Shown piece by piece: positions 9,686-19,183 of a stretch of 64,000 nt of DNA (position 1 is the stretch's first letter; each line of letters opens with the position of its first letter). Under the pieces are notes generated by a model. That model ran no database searches. It was not told where the DNA came from and saw only the letters and a program-made list of their open reading frames with translations. A program made the translations under genes and the position numbers. The stretch comes from an uncultured Aquimarina sp. GTDB taxonomy: Bacteria > Bacteroidota > Bacteroidia > Flavobacteriales > Flavobacteriaceae. The DNA is taken from positions 1-64,000 of the forward strand of contig CANMWA010000011.1 of the NCBI GenBank assembly GCA_947501475.1, given 5' to 3'.

Positions 9686-9701
9686 ACGATAAAAATATCG
9701 T
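9686..9701. promoter_or_regulatory. Small inverted repeat upstream of the MarR gene, candidate operator
   Basis: ACGATA-AAAA-TATCGT, two perfect 6-bp arms with a 4-nt spacer, lies 65 bp upstream of the MarR start. A -7-like element TATTTTTG is read on the minus strand at 9648-9655, so the repeat would fall just upstream of that promoter. The repeat is short and AT-rich; it could be chance. Confidence 0.3.
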
Positions 9702-9842
9702 AAAAGTACATTGATATTTCTAACTTAACTTTATGATAACAAATAGCAATTTCAAAAATCTTTAAAAACAGATCGAATTAGTGAAAATTTTATACAATAC
9801 AATCTAAATCACAAACAATTTATCAAAAAAGATGCGCTTACT

Positions 9843-11765
9843 TTAAATATTTGAAATTGAATCAATTTCTCCCTGAATCTTCTCCCAATTTTCCATCAAA
9901 GTGTTTAATTCATCTTTTTTTGCTTGATATGTATCAAAAAAATTAGGTGCTGCTATCGTTTTATCATAATCAACAGCTAATGCCACATCGATTTCTTTGA
10001 TTTCTTTTTCAAGTTTATTGATTTTTGATTCGGTATTACTCAACCTATTATTCAGTGATTTTAGTTTCTTCTGGTCTTCGTAAGATTGTTTTGCGGTTTC
10101 TTTGGTTTCTACAACTGACTTAACCTGTTTATCTTTTTTTTCAATTTCTCTAAGGTCACTAACTCTTCTTTCTTCTAAATAAAAATTGATATCTCCTAGA
10201 TACTCTTTAATTTTTTTATCCTTAAACTCATAAACGGTATTAGTCAAACCTTGTAAAAAATCTCTATCGTGAGACACCAAAATTAAGGTACCTTCAAAAT
10301 TCTCTAAAGCTCCTTTAAGTACATTCTTTGATTTAATATCCAGATGATTAGTTGGCTCATCCATTACTAATACATTGAACGGTTGTAAGAGTAATTTACA
10401 TAGTGCTAATCGATTTCGTTCTCCTCCAGAAAGTACTTTTACTTTTTTATCGACTTCATCTCCTCTAAACAAGAACGATCCCAACATATCACGAACTCTA
10501 CTTCGCGTTTTCTCATTAGCTGCATTGATCATCGTATCGTGAACAGTTAATTCGCCATCAAGGTATTCTGATTGGTTCTGGGCAAAATACCCTATCTGTA
10601 CATTATGACCTAGATTAAGTTCACCGGTATAGGGCACTTCCTTATTTATCATTTTTGCTAAAGTAGATTTACCTTGCCCATTTTGACCTACAAATGCTAT
10701 TTTTGATCCACGCTCTACTAATAAATTAATTCCGCTTAAAATTTCTTTATCGCCATAACTTTTACCTGTGTTTATTGCTTCTACAACTACTTTTCCTGGC
10801 TGTACACTGATCGGAAAATTGATATTCATTACTGCATTATCATCTTCGTCTACTTCTATTCGATCTACCTTATCTAATTTCTTGATTAATGATTGCGCCA
10901 TCGAGGCTTTAGAGGCTTTCGCTCTAAATTTTTCAATTAGCTTTTCAGTTTGCTCGATTTGCTTAGATTGGTTTTTTTGTGTTGCAAGTTGCTGCTCTCG
11001 TAACTCTTTACGAAGTACTAAATATTTAGAATATGGCTTGTTAAAATCATAAATACGCCCTAAAGAAATTTCTATCGTTCTATTGGTTACATTATCCAGA
11101 AACATTTTATCATGCGAGACTATAACAACAACCCCCGCATAATTTTTCAGAAAGCTTTCTAACCAAATAATAGATTCTATATCAAGGTGGTTTGTTGGCT
11201 CATCGAGCAGTAAAATATCATTATTTTGAAGTAAAAGCTTTGCCAATTCAATTCGCATACGCCAACCTCCAGAAAAGGTATCTGTAAGATTATTAAAAAC
11301 TTCTCTTTCAAATCCAAGCCCTTGTAACACTCTTTCTGCTTCACCTTGGTAGTTGTATCCTCCTAAGATCTCATAATGGTGTGTAAGATCACTTAAATCA
11401 GTAATAAGTTGATTATACCCATCGCTTTCATAATCTGTACGTTCTGCTAACTGAGCATTGATAGCATCTATTTTTCGTTCAGTATTTTTAATTTCTATAA
11501 AAGCTTCATAAGCTTCTTCAAGTACTGTTCGTCCTTGCACAAAATCTATATCCTGTTTCAAGAAACCAATCTTCACTTCTTTATCCATAGCAATTTGCCC
11601 AGAATCTGGTTCTTGCTCTTTGGATAAAATTTTAAGCATCGTAGATTTTCCTGCTCCATTCTTTCCTACCAATCCTACGCGATCTCCTGGAGTTAACATG
11701 AAGGTTATCTCTTCAAAAAGATACTCTCCTCCAAATGAGATCGACAAGTTATGTATGTTTAACAT
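9843..11765 (-). CDS. ABC-F family ATP-binding protein
   Basis: Soluble twin-ATPase of the ABC-F class, which acts on ribosomes rather than in membranes. First cassette: Walker A GKNGAGKS (34-41), signature FSGGWRMR, Walker B LLLDEPTNHLD. A charged linker follows (residues about 240-300, rich in Lys, Gln and Glu). Second cassette: Walker A GQNGQGKS, signature LSGGERNR, Walker B LVMDEPTNHLD. A C-terminal coiled coil (LKSLNNRLSNTESKINKLEK) resembles that of Uup/YdiF-type members. Length 640 aa is normal. No membrane segments are visible. Whether it is a housekeeping translation factor or gives antibiotic protection cannot be told from sequence. Confidence 0.92.
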   Translation of the reverse strand: MLNIHNLSISFGGEYLFEEITFMLTPGDRVGLVGKNGAGKSTMLKILSKEQEPDSGQIAMDKEVKIGFLKQDIDFVQGRTVLEEAYEAFIEIKNTERKIDAINAQLAERTDYESDGYNQLITDLSDLTHHYEILGGYNYQGEAERVLQGLGFEREVFNNLTDTFSGGWRMRIELAKLLLQNNDILLLDEPTNHLDIESIIWLESFLKNYAGVVVIVSHDKMFLDNVTNRTIEISLGRIYDFNKPYSKYLVLRKELREQQLATQKNQSKQIEQTEKLIEKFRAKASKASMAQSLIKKLDKVDRIEVDEDDNAVMNINFPISVQPGKVVVEAINTGKSYGDKEILSGINLLVERGSKIAFVGQNGQGKSTLAKMINKEVPYTGELNLGHNVQIGYFAQNQSEYLDGELTVHDTMINAANEKTRSRVRDMLGSFLFRGDEVDKKVKVLSGGERNRLALCKLLLQPFNVLVMDEPTNHLDIKSKNVLKGALENFEGTLILVSHDRDFLQGLTNTVYEFKDKKIKEYLGDINFYLEERRVSDLREIEKKDKQVKSVVETKETAKQSYEDQKKLKSLNNRLSNTESKINKLEKEIKEIDVALAVDYDKTIAAPNFFDTYQAKKDELNTLMENWEKIQGEIDSISNI

Positions 11766-11823
11766 CAGCTTTTGAATATTTTGTGCAAAGATGCTTAATT
11801 TTGTGTTAGCAAAAAAGTCGCTT

Positions 11824-12210
11824 ATGAACTTCTTAAAAGGAACTAAAATTTATAGCATTTTTACAGGGTGCTGTCCTGTTTGCCATGAGGAAAGCATGTA
11901 TGAAAAATCTAATCCTTATAAATTAAACCAAACCTTAAAAATGCATGAACGCTGTAGTCATTGCAGTACCAAATACAAAATCGAACCTTCTTTTTTCTAC
12001 GGGGCCATGTATGTAAGCTATCCTGTAGGTATTGCTTTTGCTGTTGCTGCTTTTGTGATCAGCCATCTTATACTTAAATTAAACTTAGTAATTTCTTTTT
12101 TGGTGATTGCCGGAACAATGATTGGTTTTTTACCTGTTATCTTAAGGTTATCTAGAAATATCTGGATTAACTTTTTTATGCATTATAGTAAAGAAAAAAA
12201 GCTATCTTAA
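11824..12210 (+). CDS. DUF983 family protein
   Basis: A 128-aa protein with an N-terminal zinc-ribbon-like pair of motifs (CCPVC and CSHC, about 30 residues apart) followed by two membrane helices (YPVGIAFAVAAFVISHLIL and LVISFLVIAGTMIGFLPVIL), the standard DUF983 arrangement. I prefer ATG at 11824 (MNFLKGTKIYSIF) over an upstream in-frame start at 11791, which would add eleven residues. It is divergent from the ABC-F gene and its 3' end overlaps the convergent FAD oxidoreductase gene by 9 bp. Function is not known. Confidence 0.8.
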   Translation: MNFLKGTKIYSIFTGCCPVCHEESMYEKSNPYKLNQTLKMHERCSHCSTKYKIEPSFFYGAMYVSYPVGIAFAVAAFVISHLILKLNLVISFLVIAGTMIGFLPVILRLSRNIWINFFMHYSKEKKLS

Positions 12211-13248
12211 GGTATTAAATCGACAGATATCAATCTCTTTATTTAAAGGTCTTTGATTTTCGATATAGTTATATAATTCTTTTGCTACCGAAGGACCTAT
12301 CAATATTCCTCTACTACCTAGCCCATTAAGAACATGCATATTTTGATATTCTGGATGAGTACCTACCAATGGTCTTCGATCTTTTACAGTAGGCCGTATT
12401 CCTGCCACTTGGTCTATAATTGTATATTCAACCTTTAAAAATCGCTCTAATTTTTCTTTTAATTCGGTTTTTGCAGTATGAGTTGGATGTGGAGATTTAT
12501 CTTGATTATTATAGGTCGCCCCTACCTTGTATAAATCATCACCTAGCGGTATAATAAACACAGAGGACTTTACAGCTTCTTTTAGTTTTAAAGCCTCAGA
12601 TTTGATGATAATATACTCCCCTTTATTGCCTATTACCGGAAGATAATTAAAAAACGGATTATTCTTTATCCCAAAACCCTCTGTAAAAAGAATATTTTTG
12701 GCTTTCATTCCATTATATTCGACAAAATCCTTGTTAACAATAAGCTTATCATGTGCAAAAGCCTCTGTAATTAAACTGTTTTTTTTATTGATAAAATCTA
12801 AATAATAAGATAACATACCTTTGATATCTATTCTACCTGTGCCTTTTACTTTTCCGTATTGATAAGGAATATCTAAAGCAGGAGTTTTATTTTCTAGCAA
12901 ATCGAAAGAAAGAAATTGATCTAAAATTGGTTTGTCACAAGCTTCAAACCAAGTATTTTGTTCTTCAATTGAATTGAATCTTCTTAACACTGGCAAGTCT
13001 ATAACCAGATTTTCATGAAGTTTAGCTTCAATATTTTTATAAAAAGGAATAGAGGTATTGATCTGTTCTAGGGCGTTCCAAGCAGCAGTAAACCGTTTTA
13101 AAATTACAGGGTTATATAAGCCACCTGCTACTCTTGATGATTTCTGAGAATAGTTTTCAAAGACAAGATACGATTTATCATTGCACTCTAATTGCTCAAC
13201 AAATGACAATCCTGATAATCCAAATCCAACTATAATATAATCTACCAT
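12202..13248 (-). CDS. FAD-dependent oxidoreductase (DAO family)
   Basis: The N-terminus carries the Rossmann dinucleotide motif GFGLSG (residues 8-13) within MVDYIIVGFGLSGLSF. The C-terminal region has the D-amino-acid-oxidase-type flavin closing pattern (GIRPTVKDRRPLVG and NGLGSRGILIGPSVA). Length 348 aa fits small DAO-fold enzymes such as glycine/sarcosine oxidases. The substrate cannot be assigned. No partner such as thiS or mnmD is adjacent. Its gene overlaps the convergent DUF983 gene by 9 bp and has the gldN terminator directly upstream, so it is transcribed on its own. Confidence 0.85.
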   Translation of the reverse strand: MVDYIIVGFGLSGLSFVEQLECNDKSYLVFENYSQKSSRVAGGLYNPVILKRFTAAWNALEQINTSIPFYKNIEAKLHENLVIDLPVLRRFNSIEEQNTWFEACDKPILDQFLSFDLLENKTPALDIPYQYGKVKGTGRIDIKGMLSYYLDFINKKNSLITEAFAHDKLIVNKDFVEYNGMKAKNILFTEGFGIKNNPFFNYLPVIGNKGEYIIIKSEALKLKEAVKSSVFIIPLGDDLYKVGATYNNQDKSPHPTHTAKTELKEKLERFLKVEYTIIDQVAGIRPTVKDRRPLVGTHPEYQNMHVLNGLGSRGILIGPSVAKELYNYIENQRPLNKEIDICRFNTLR

Positions 13249-13262
13249 GGTTCAAAAATAAT

Positions 13263-13290
13263 AAAACGCCCAACTTTAGTTGGGCGTTTT
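13263..13290 (-). terminator. Terminator of the gldKLMN operon
   Basis: Perfect stem AAAACGCCCAACT / AGTTGGGCGTTTT with a 2-nt centre and T runs, 28 bp past the gldN stop codon. It sits between gldN and the start of the FAD oxidoreductase gene and closes the gld operon. Confidence 0.9.
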
Positions 13291-13318
13291 ATATATAACT
13301 TATAGAATATACTAAAGC

Positions 13319-14209
13319 TTAGTAGCTCCACATATCCATTTCAAAATTTCGGATACTTTCTTTAATTCTTTCACTTTCTAGAAGTTGCATCAAAGCATTA
13401 TCTACGATATAATCTGTAATCGCACGGTCACCTTGTTCATTATCTTCTTTATAAATCACAGAATTAAAGCGTCTTGCATTAAGAATATGATCTAAAGTAA
13501 AAGGCATTGATGTATTTCTTCTATTGAACGCTGATGAATTATGTAAAATCTCTCTTACATCTGGATACCAAACCCAAAACAGAGCTACCATATCCGGCTC
13601 ATCATCATCAATAAAGTTAACATCTGGAGCTACAGGTGCTAATCCAAGCATTCTGTATCTTAATTCTCCTTGACGCTTATCAAAATACCAATATCCTCTT
13701 ATTTTATATTCTGAAATATCAGCAGAGTTAATATCTCTTCTGTTGATATATTGAGGATCTACTGTTTCTCCAGCATTATACTGTTCGTATCCTAAATCTG
13801 TAGTGTCAATTTTAGACATTGTAGATTCGAGATCCTGAAAAGTACGAGTCTCAGTAAAATATGAATCTGAATAAATATTCTTGATCTTTCCGCTTCTAAT
13901 ATTAGCTACCAATACATCATATAAAGAACGACGATTCACTCCAATATTATTAGTATCAATAGGATAATACAATGGGAAATTTATACGCTCATCGAGATCA
14001 ATAGTTTCCCAAGTAGTTTTAGCCCATAACACATCACGCTTATCTACATAACCATACTCTAAAGGGTGGTCATTGTCATACATGATCTGTTCTGCCGTTT
14101 TCTTACCAATATCACTTGGTGTATCGGCATTTAAAACGTTGGTCTGACCATATGAAATAACAGAAACAAATAGACCTAAAACGGTTAATAAAAAATTTCT
14201 CAAATTCAT
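13319..14209 (-). CDS. gldN: Gliding motility / type IX secretion protein GldN
   Basis: Periplasmic partner of the GldK outer-membrane ring in the type IX secretion system. It has a signal peptide (FLLTVLGLFVSVISYGQ) and the GldN body, with conserved stretches such as DERINFPLYYPID, RRSLYDVL, and IRGYWYFDKRQGELRYRMLGLAPV. Length 296 aa is typical. It is the last gene of gldK-gldL-gldM-gldN, 15 bp after gldM, and is followed by a strong terminator. In gliding flavobacteria loss of this protein abolishes secretion and motility. Confidence 0.95.
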   Translation of the reverse strand: MNLRNFLLTVLGLFVSVISYGQTNVLNADTPSDIGKKTAEQIMYDNDHPLEYGYVDKRDVLWAKTTWETIDLDERINFPLYYPIDTNNIGVNRRSLYDVLVANIRSGKIKNIYSDSYFTETRTFQDLESTMSKIDTTDLGYEQYNAGETVDPQYINRRDINSADISEYKIRGYWYFDKRQGELRYRMLGLAPVAPDVNFIDDDEPDMVALFWVWYPDVREILHNSSAFNRRNTSMPFTLDHILNARRFNSVIYKEDNEQGDRAITDYIVDNALMQLLESERIKESIRNFEMDMWSY

Positions 14210-14224
14210 AACTAATACATTTTT

Positions 14225-15772
14225 TTAATTTGTTAACTCAACAATTACAGGAGATATTCTCTTAAGTTTATACCCTGCATTAGTAGTTAACTGTGCTTTT
14301 ATATCTATAATTTGTACAGCAGAACCTCTTTTAGCTTTACGCAAAGCAGATTTTGCCTTAGAATCTAGTCTTCCACCTCTAATACTAACGGTTGGTTGAC
14401 CTTCAACTTTAAATTTAAATCCTGTCACCTTTAATTTGATATCAAAATCAAAGTCTGGTAAAATTGCTCCAATAGAAGAAATTTCTAATGCATTTCTAGC
14501 CATTTTGATAGCTCCATCTTCACCACGAACTGTACCTACAGGCCTAGGAATATCTTTAATTCTAAATTTCTTACTATCACTTACAGTAGTACCATTAGCA
14601 AGTTTACCACTTACCCTAATGCTTACTTCACGTGCTTTTACAGTAGTAACATTCATCATGTACCTACCTGCACCACCTGTTTTTCTTAATCCAGGGGCTG
14701 TAGCGTTTACATTAGGTACACCAGGTATAGAAATTGTCATCGGGTTGTTAACACCACGATATACAACATTCATCTTATCTGCAGAAATTACAGCAGAATT
14801 TGGTCTAGGTATTACTGTATAAGAACTCTTGATTGGAATCTTAACAATAGAATCTCCTTCTTTAAACTCAAGCTCTCCAGCCACTTCTCTTTCTCCTACG
14901 TTACCAGCAGGGAAATCTAACATGATTTGACCATTCTGAACTTCAGTTTGTTCTTTACCATTAACCATTACTTTGGTTGGCTTAAGTGTAGCATCAAAAC
15001 GTCCAAGAACGATTCTACCTTTAAACTTCTCTCCACTAAAGAAAGCTGTTTTATCAGCAACTACAATAGCTTCATAGTTACTAAATGAAAGTTCAGAAGC
15101 TTGTTGTCCAGCCAATAAAGCTGAAAGCACTTTACTTTCTGTTGTCTTAACATCAGCTTGCATTTGAGTAAGCTTAGTTAAGGTAGCAACTAATGGAAAT
15201 CCTTCAAAGTTGTAGTTTAACCATTTTTTATTTACTCCGGATCTATCTTTAACATCATCAGTAGAGAATGTCTTCACTACATCATCTGAAACTGAAGCAT
15301 CTACTTCTTTTACCTCTTTAATTGCAGCAGAAACACCATCTCTGTATTTTGCAATATTATCAAGAAATTCTTGAGCACCTGGTGTTACTTTACCACCTGC
15401 AAAAAATTTCTGATCTAATGCTTCTGATTTATCCATTGCTTCATAATCGGTAGGATCACTTAAATCAGATATGATTTCAGCTTTAACTTTATCTAGATAA
15501 GCATTAAACTCATTAGAAAGTACACTAATTTGATCTGCTTTTTCTTTTAAAGGTGCATACTTTTCAGGTTGTTCTGTAACTTTTTCAGCCAGACCAGCCA
15601 TAAAGGATGTATTACGTTCTGTAGAGAGAATATTAGACGTGGCTAATTTTTCATTCATTAAACCGAATGCTGATAATACCTCTTTTGACATATTTAATGC
15701 CATCATTGCGATGAAAACCAGATACATCAGGTTAATCATCTTCTGCCTTGGGGATAGTTTTCCTCCTGCCAT
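14225..15772 (-). CDS. gldM: Gliding motility / type IX secretion motor protein GldM
   Basis: Stalk of the proton-driven motor formed with GldL. One membrane helix lies near the N-terminus (MINLMYLVFIAMMALNMS), preceded by the conserved basic segment GGKLSPRQK. The rest is periplasmic: a helical domain (to about residue 220) followed by three beta-rich domains, with GldM signatures such as NVVYRGVNNPMTISIPGV and GGAGRYMMNVTT. Length 515 aa is normal. It lies 48 bp after gldL and 15 bp before gldN in the same operon. Confidence 0.96.
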   Translation of the reverse strand: MAGGKLSPRQKMINLMYLVFIAMMALNMSKEVLSAFGLMNEKLATSNILSTERNTSFMAGLAEKVTEQPEKYAPLKEKADQISVLSNEFNAYLDKVKAEIISDLSDPTDYEAMDKSEALDQKFFAGGKVTPGAQEFLDNIAKYRDGVSAAIKEVKEVDASVSDDVVKTFSTDDVKDRSGVNKKWLNYNFEGFPLVATLTKLTQMQADVKTTESKVLSALLAGQQASELSFSNYEAIVVADKTAFFSGEKFKGRIVLGRFDATLKPTKVMVNGKEQTEVQNGQIMLDFPAGNVGEREVAGELEFKEGDSIVKIPIKSSYTVIPRPNSAVISADKMNVVYRGVNNPMTISIPGVPNVNATAPGLRKTGGAGRYMMNVTTVKAREVSIRVSGKLANGTTVSDSKKFRIKDIPRPVGTVRGEDGAIKMARNALEISSIGAILPDFDFDIKLKVTGFKFKVEGQPTVSIRGGRLDSKAKSALRKAKRGSAVQIIDIKAQLTTNAGYKLKRISPVIVELTN

Positions 15773-15820
15773 TCTTTTTTAGATTTTGGTAGTTATTATA
15801 AAATATTTAATTAAAAAATG

Positions 15821-16447
15821 TTAACTTCTATTCATTGCAGTTAACATACCACCATATACTCCATTAAGTGAAGAAAGGTTACTCGTAAGGCTTTCCATTT
15901 GCTGTTTAAGCTGTTGAGCATTATTAGCTATAGCCTGATTAGCTTCTACTTGTGATGCAGAAGATTCTAATTGTACTTTATAAAGACTATTTAAAGACTC
16001 TAATTGAGCAGCAGCTTTTGACATTTCTTCGCTATATTTCTTTTGACCTTGGATTGAATCAATAGTTGGCGAAATACCTTTTGCAGCACCTTCAAAGTTA
16101 CGGATGCTTTCACCTAAACTACTCATAAGGCTAGAATCTACTCTTGCTTCTTTAAGCATTTCATCTAATTTCTTAGATAATAATCCTTCTGGAGTTTCAT
16201 TTTGTTTTTTATCTTTTTTATTTCCTCCTGCTAGTTCTGGATATACAAGAGACCAATCTACTTCATCATCTACAGGTTCGAATGCTGAAACAGTAAATAC
16301 AAATGCTTCAGTAATCAGACCAATAATAAGCATTTCATTACCAAATGGCCAGTGCATAATTTTAAAAAGTGCACCTAAGATTACAACGGCCGCTCCTAGA
16401 CCGTATACCATGTTCATTAACTTTTTGCTTGCTTTTGAATTTGCCAT
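15821..16447 (-). CDS. gldL: Gliding motility / type IX secretion motor protein GldL
   Basis: Inner-membrane component that converts proton flow into rotation of GldM. Two membrane helices occupy residues about 13-28 and 38-55 (VYGLGAAVVILGALFKIMHW; MLIIGLITEAFVFTVSAF). Charged residues in or near the membrane (K29, H32, E47), needed for proton conduction in the family, are present. The C-terminal two thirds is a cytoplasmic helical region (LGESIRNFEGAAKGI). Length 208 aa is normal. It lies between gldK and gldM. Confidence 0.95.
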   Translation of the reverse strand: MANSKASKKLMNMVYGLGAAVVILGALFKIMHWPFGNEMLIIGLITEAFVFTVSAFEPVDDEVDWSLVYPELAGGNKKDKKQNETPEGLLSKKLDEMLKEARVDSSLMSSLGESIRNFEGAAKGISPTIDSIQGQKKYSEEMSKAAAQLESLNSLYKVQLESSASQVEANQAIANNAQQLKQQMESLTSNLSSLNGVYGGMLTAMNRS

Positions 16448-16529
16448 AATAAATTTGTTTTGTTTTGTTTTTTAAATCTAAATTTTAAAAAAAAGGGTTA
16501 GTAATTAAGTTGATAGAAAATTTTGGGAC

Positions 16530-17903
16530 TTATTGTTGATTCTGAGTATTATCTTCTCCAGTAGCATCAGTACCCATGTAATCCTGAACTGTTCTGAATC
16601 CAATATAACTCCTAGCTGAATCTGCGTATTCATAATCTCTGGTGCTTACCTGTAGGAAATAAGCAACATCTTTCCATGATCCTCCACGCACTACTTTACG
16701 TTTATTTTCATCATCATTAACATTTGGGTTCATTGATGATACGTATTCGTATGCTGAAGGGTCATATGATGACTGTACCCACTCAGAAACATTACCCGCC
16801 ATATTATATAAATTATAATCATTCGGATCAAATGTTCTGGCTTCTACAGTATATAAAAAGTTATCTGCTGCGTAGTTTCCTCTAAGAGGTTTAAAATTTG
16901 CTAAGAAGCAACCTCTATCATTAAGCGCATAAGGACCTCCCCATGGATAAGTAGCCGATTCAAGACCACCTCTAGCTGCATACTCCCATTCTGCTTCTGT
17001 TGGAAGCCTGAAATAGTTTACAAACTCTTTATTTTTTCTTTTTTGAAATGTATTCTTTTCAATAGTTCTCCATCTGCAGAAAGCTTTTGCTTGCTCCCAA
17101 GAAACTCCAACCACAGGATAATCGTCATAAGCACTATGCCAGAAATAATCATTATGCATCGGCTCGTTATAAGAATAACTAAAATCTTTTATCCAAACTG
17201 TTGTATCAGGATAAATCTCTATAACTTCTTCTTTTACAAAATCTTTTCTTCCACCTTTTTTAGCACGTGCTGCTGCCTGAATATCCATCCAAGTAAATCT
17301 AAATTGAAACTTACTTACATCAAGTGTACGTCTACCATTATAGGATTCTTCTAAAGGAACATACATTGTATCCATAACTTCTGCATAGAACTCATCTGGA
17401 TAATCTTCTATATCCCACTCGATATCGATATCTTTATTAAGTCCTCTACCTTCATAACCTGTCGTTCCTGTACCACTATAATTGTCGTACATATATTTTT
17501 CGTAGACCGTCATATTCTCGGTATCAGCATCAAGAAATGCATACTCACCTATGCCATCATCGCCAGGTGTTTTGCCAAGTTCATCAGCCATAATAGCAAG
17601 TCGCATTCGGATTGTAGAATCACGAACCCAATTTACAAACTGTCGATACTCACTATTAGTGATTTCAGTTTCGTCCATATAAAATGAACGCACTGTTACC
17701 ATTTTAGTGGGTGCGTTTGCTAATGCGGCTTTATCATCATCAGATTTACCCATAATGAACGATCCTCCGGGGATGAGTGCCATTCCATATGGTTTCTGTG
17801 GGTGCCATTTTTTTCCTTGTGCTCCGGTCAACTCTCCTCGACTTCCGCCGCCACAACTGTAGAGCATTGCTAAAATAGCAAATAGTGATACAAATTTCTT
17901 CAT
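16530..17903 (-). CDS. gldK: Gliding motility / type IX secretion lipoprotein GldK
   Basis: Outer-membrane lipoprotein that forms the periplasmic ring of the type IX system with GldN. Signal peptide and lipobox end at Cys17 (AMLYSCGGG). The body is a formylglycine-generating-enzyme-like (FGE-sulfatase) fold with its landmarks: PGGSFIMGKSDDD, VGVSWEQAKAFCRW, RLPTEAEWEYAARGG, NMAGNVSEWVQSSYD, and KVVRGGSWKD. Length 457 aa matches GldK rather than the shorter enzymes. It is the first gene of the gldKLMN operon, with a Bacteroidota-type promoter just upstream. Confidence 0.96.
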   Translation of the reverse strand: MKKFVSLFAILAMLYSCGGGSRGELTGAQGKKWHPQKPYGMALIPGGSFIMGKSDDDKAALANAPTKMVTVRSFYMDETEITNSEYRQFVNWVRDSTIRMRLAIMADELGKTPGDDGIGEYAFLDADTENMTVYEKYMYDNYSGTGTTGYEGRGLNKDIDIEWDIEDYPDEFYAEVMDTMYVPLEESYNGRRTLDVSKFQFRFTWMDIQAAARAKKGGRKDFVKEEVIEIYPDTTVWIKDFSYSYNEPMHNDYFWHSAYDDYPVVGVSWEQAKAFCRWRTIEKNTFQKRKNKEFVNYFRLPTEAEWEYAARGGLESATYPWGGPYALNDRGCFLANFKPLRGNYAADNFLYTVEARTFDPNDYNLYNMAGNVSEWVQSSYDPSAYEYVSSMNPNVNDDENKRKVVRGGSWKDVAYFLQVSTRDYEYADSARSYIGFRTVQDYMGTDATGEDNTQNQQ

Positions 17904-17942
17904 AACGTGTTTTAGGTTAAGATCTTCTTAGATTTAAGGACG

Positions 17943-17973
17943 TAAACCTATTTATTTATTTCCAGAAAAACAA
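17943..17973 (-). promoter_or_regulatory. Predicted promoter of gldKLMN
   Basis: On the minus strand TTG (17971-17973) is followed after exactly 20 nt by TAGGTTTA (17943-17950), one base from the Bacteroidota -7 consensus TAnnTTTG with the usual -33/-7 spacing. It lies 39 bp upstream of the gldK start codon. Confidence 0.55.
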
Positions 17974-18014
17974 TTTTTTTCCAAAAAAAACCTTAAATCT
18001 ACCTAATAAAAATG

Positions 18015-19178
18015 TTAAACTTCGTTTTTTCGTTTTGCTTTATACCATCTTTCAGGTATTTCTTGATTACAAGCACGCTCATAATCGTTGTATGTGCAAG
18101 GTAATAACGTATGTCTTTTCAATTTATTATTGCCAGATGAAATAAAAGGTATTTCTATCCACCATCTTCCGGTTTTTGAACTCTTGTAAAATGATAAGAT
18201 TTCGTCTTCGACAGGAACATTATAATGCAACGTACTTTTTTGGTTCTTTATATCTAACTCATTAGACCTATAATTAATCCCTTCTATAAAATACCATATT
18301 ATTTGAGCGATTAACAACGATGCTGTTTCTTCATTTTTGAAATTCTTAAATTCATAAATCCCAAAACTTTTTACTTTATCACTAATTCCTGCATATCGAG
18401 AAATAGCACATATCTCTCTACCATCAAACCCATTAGGAGAAGCTGTTAACCCATTCATAGCTACAGAATTTATAGCCCCCAAATCTAGAGAAACAATATC
18501 TGCATCCCTCATAATAGGTTCTACTATAGAAATATCCGAGATCACCTCACCTAATCGATAAGCGTCAAAATATAGTTTTTCGATAAGATCTATTTCTTCT
18601 TGCGAATTAAAATACGTTTGGTATCCTATATTACTATAATTAAAAAGATTATAGGGCTGTTCTACTATTATCTTACCTACAAATGACAGATTAGTAATTG
18701 GTTGTGAAGAATTGCCCAAATCAAATCTGCTATCAACATTAGCCAGGTTGACCATTCGTTCTAAAATATCAAATGACCTATATTGTGCATACACCAGATC
18801 TTGACTACCTCCTAATATTATAGGTATGATATTTTTTTGCAATAGTGAAGATAAGACTTCTTGAACCAAATAATATGTATCACTAACTTGATCTCCAGGA
18901 GTAATATCACCTAAATCTACGATCTTACTTGCCCAATTACCTGGAAAAAGTTCGTATAACGATTTTCGAATGGTATCAAAATTTAGTTTTTCACCAAGAA
19001 AATCAACATCATTTCTATTTTCTTGAATACCGATAATAGCAACATCTACTTTATCTAAATCAGGAACACCTAAATCTTCGGTATGTACCTTAATTTGTTT
19101 ACCCAATGCATAATCGCCAACTAACGCAGTGTGAGCGGCAACTATATCACTTACTGGCGATAGAAATTCGAAAGACAT
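18015..19178 (-). CDS. Arginase/ureohydrolase-fold protein with degenerate metal site
   Basis: A 387-aa protein of the arginase/formimidoylglutamase superfamily, placed between topA (5 bp upstream) and gldK. The three metal-binding motifs are recognisable but altered: GGSQD (123-127) where the family has GG-x-H-[DS]; DSRFD (149-153) where it has D-A-H-x-D; and SLDLG (230-234) where it has S-x-D-x-D. Both histidines and one aspartate of the six usual manganese ligands are therefore replaced (by Gln126, Arg151 and Gly234). The fold is probably kept but hydrolase activity is doubtful. It is tightly coupled to topA, so it is a constitutive partner gene. A name such as formimidoylglutamase should not be trusted here. 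Confidence 0.8.
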   Translation of the reverse strand: MSFEFLSPVSDIVAAHTALVGDYALGKQIKVHTEDLGVPDLDKVDVAIIGIQENRNDVDFLGEKLNFDTIRKSLYELFPGNWASKIVDLGDITPGDQVSDTYYLVQEVLSSLLQKNIIPIILGGSQDLVYAQYRSFDILERMVNLANVDSRFDLGNSSQPITNLSFVGKIIVEQPYNLFNYSNIGYQTYFNSQEEIDLIEKLYFDAYRLGEVISDISIVEPIMRDADIVSLDLGAINSVAMNGLTASPNGFDGREICAISRYAGISDKVKSFGIYEFKNFKNEETASLLIAQIIWYFIEGINYRSNELDIKNQKSTLHYNVPVEDEILSFYKSSKTGRWWIEIPFISSGNNKLKRHTLLPCTYNDYERACNQEIPERWYKAKRKNEV

Positions 19179-19183
19179 ATAGC

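Noticed and set aside
18015..19178. Naming this gene formimidoylglutamase or arginase
   Set aside because: Three of six metal ligands are replaced, so the enzymatic name is not supported.
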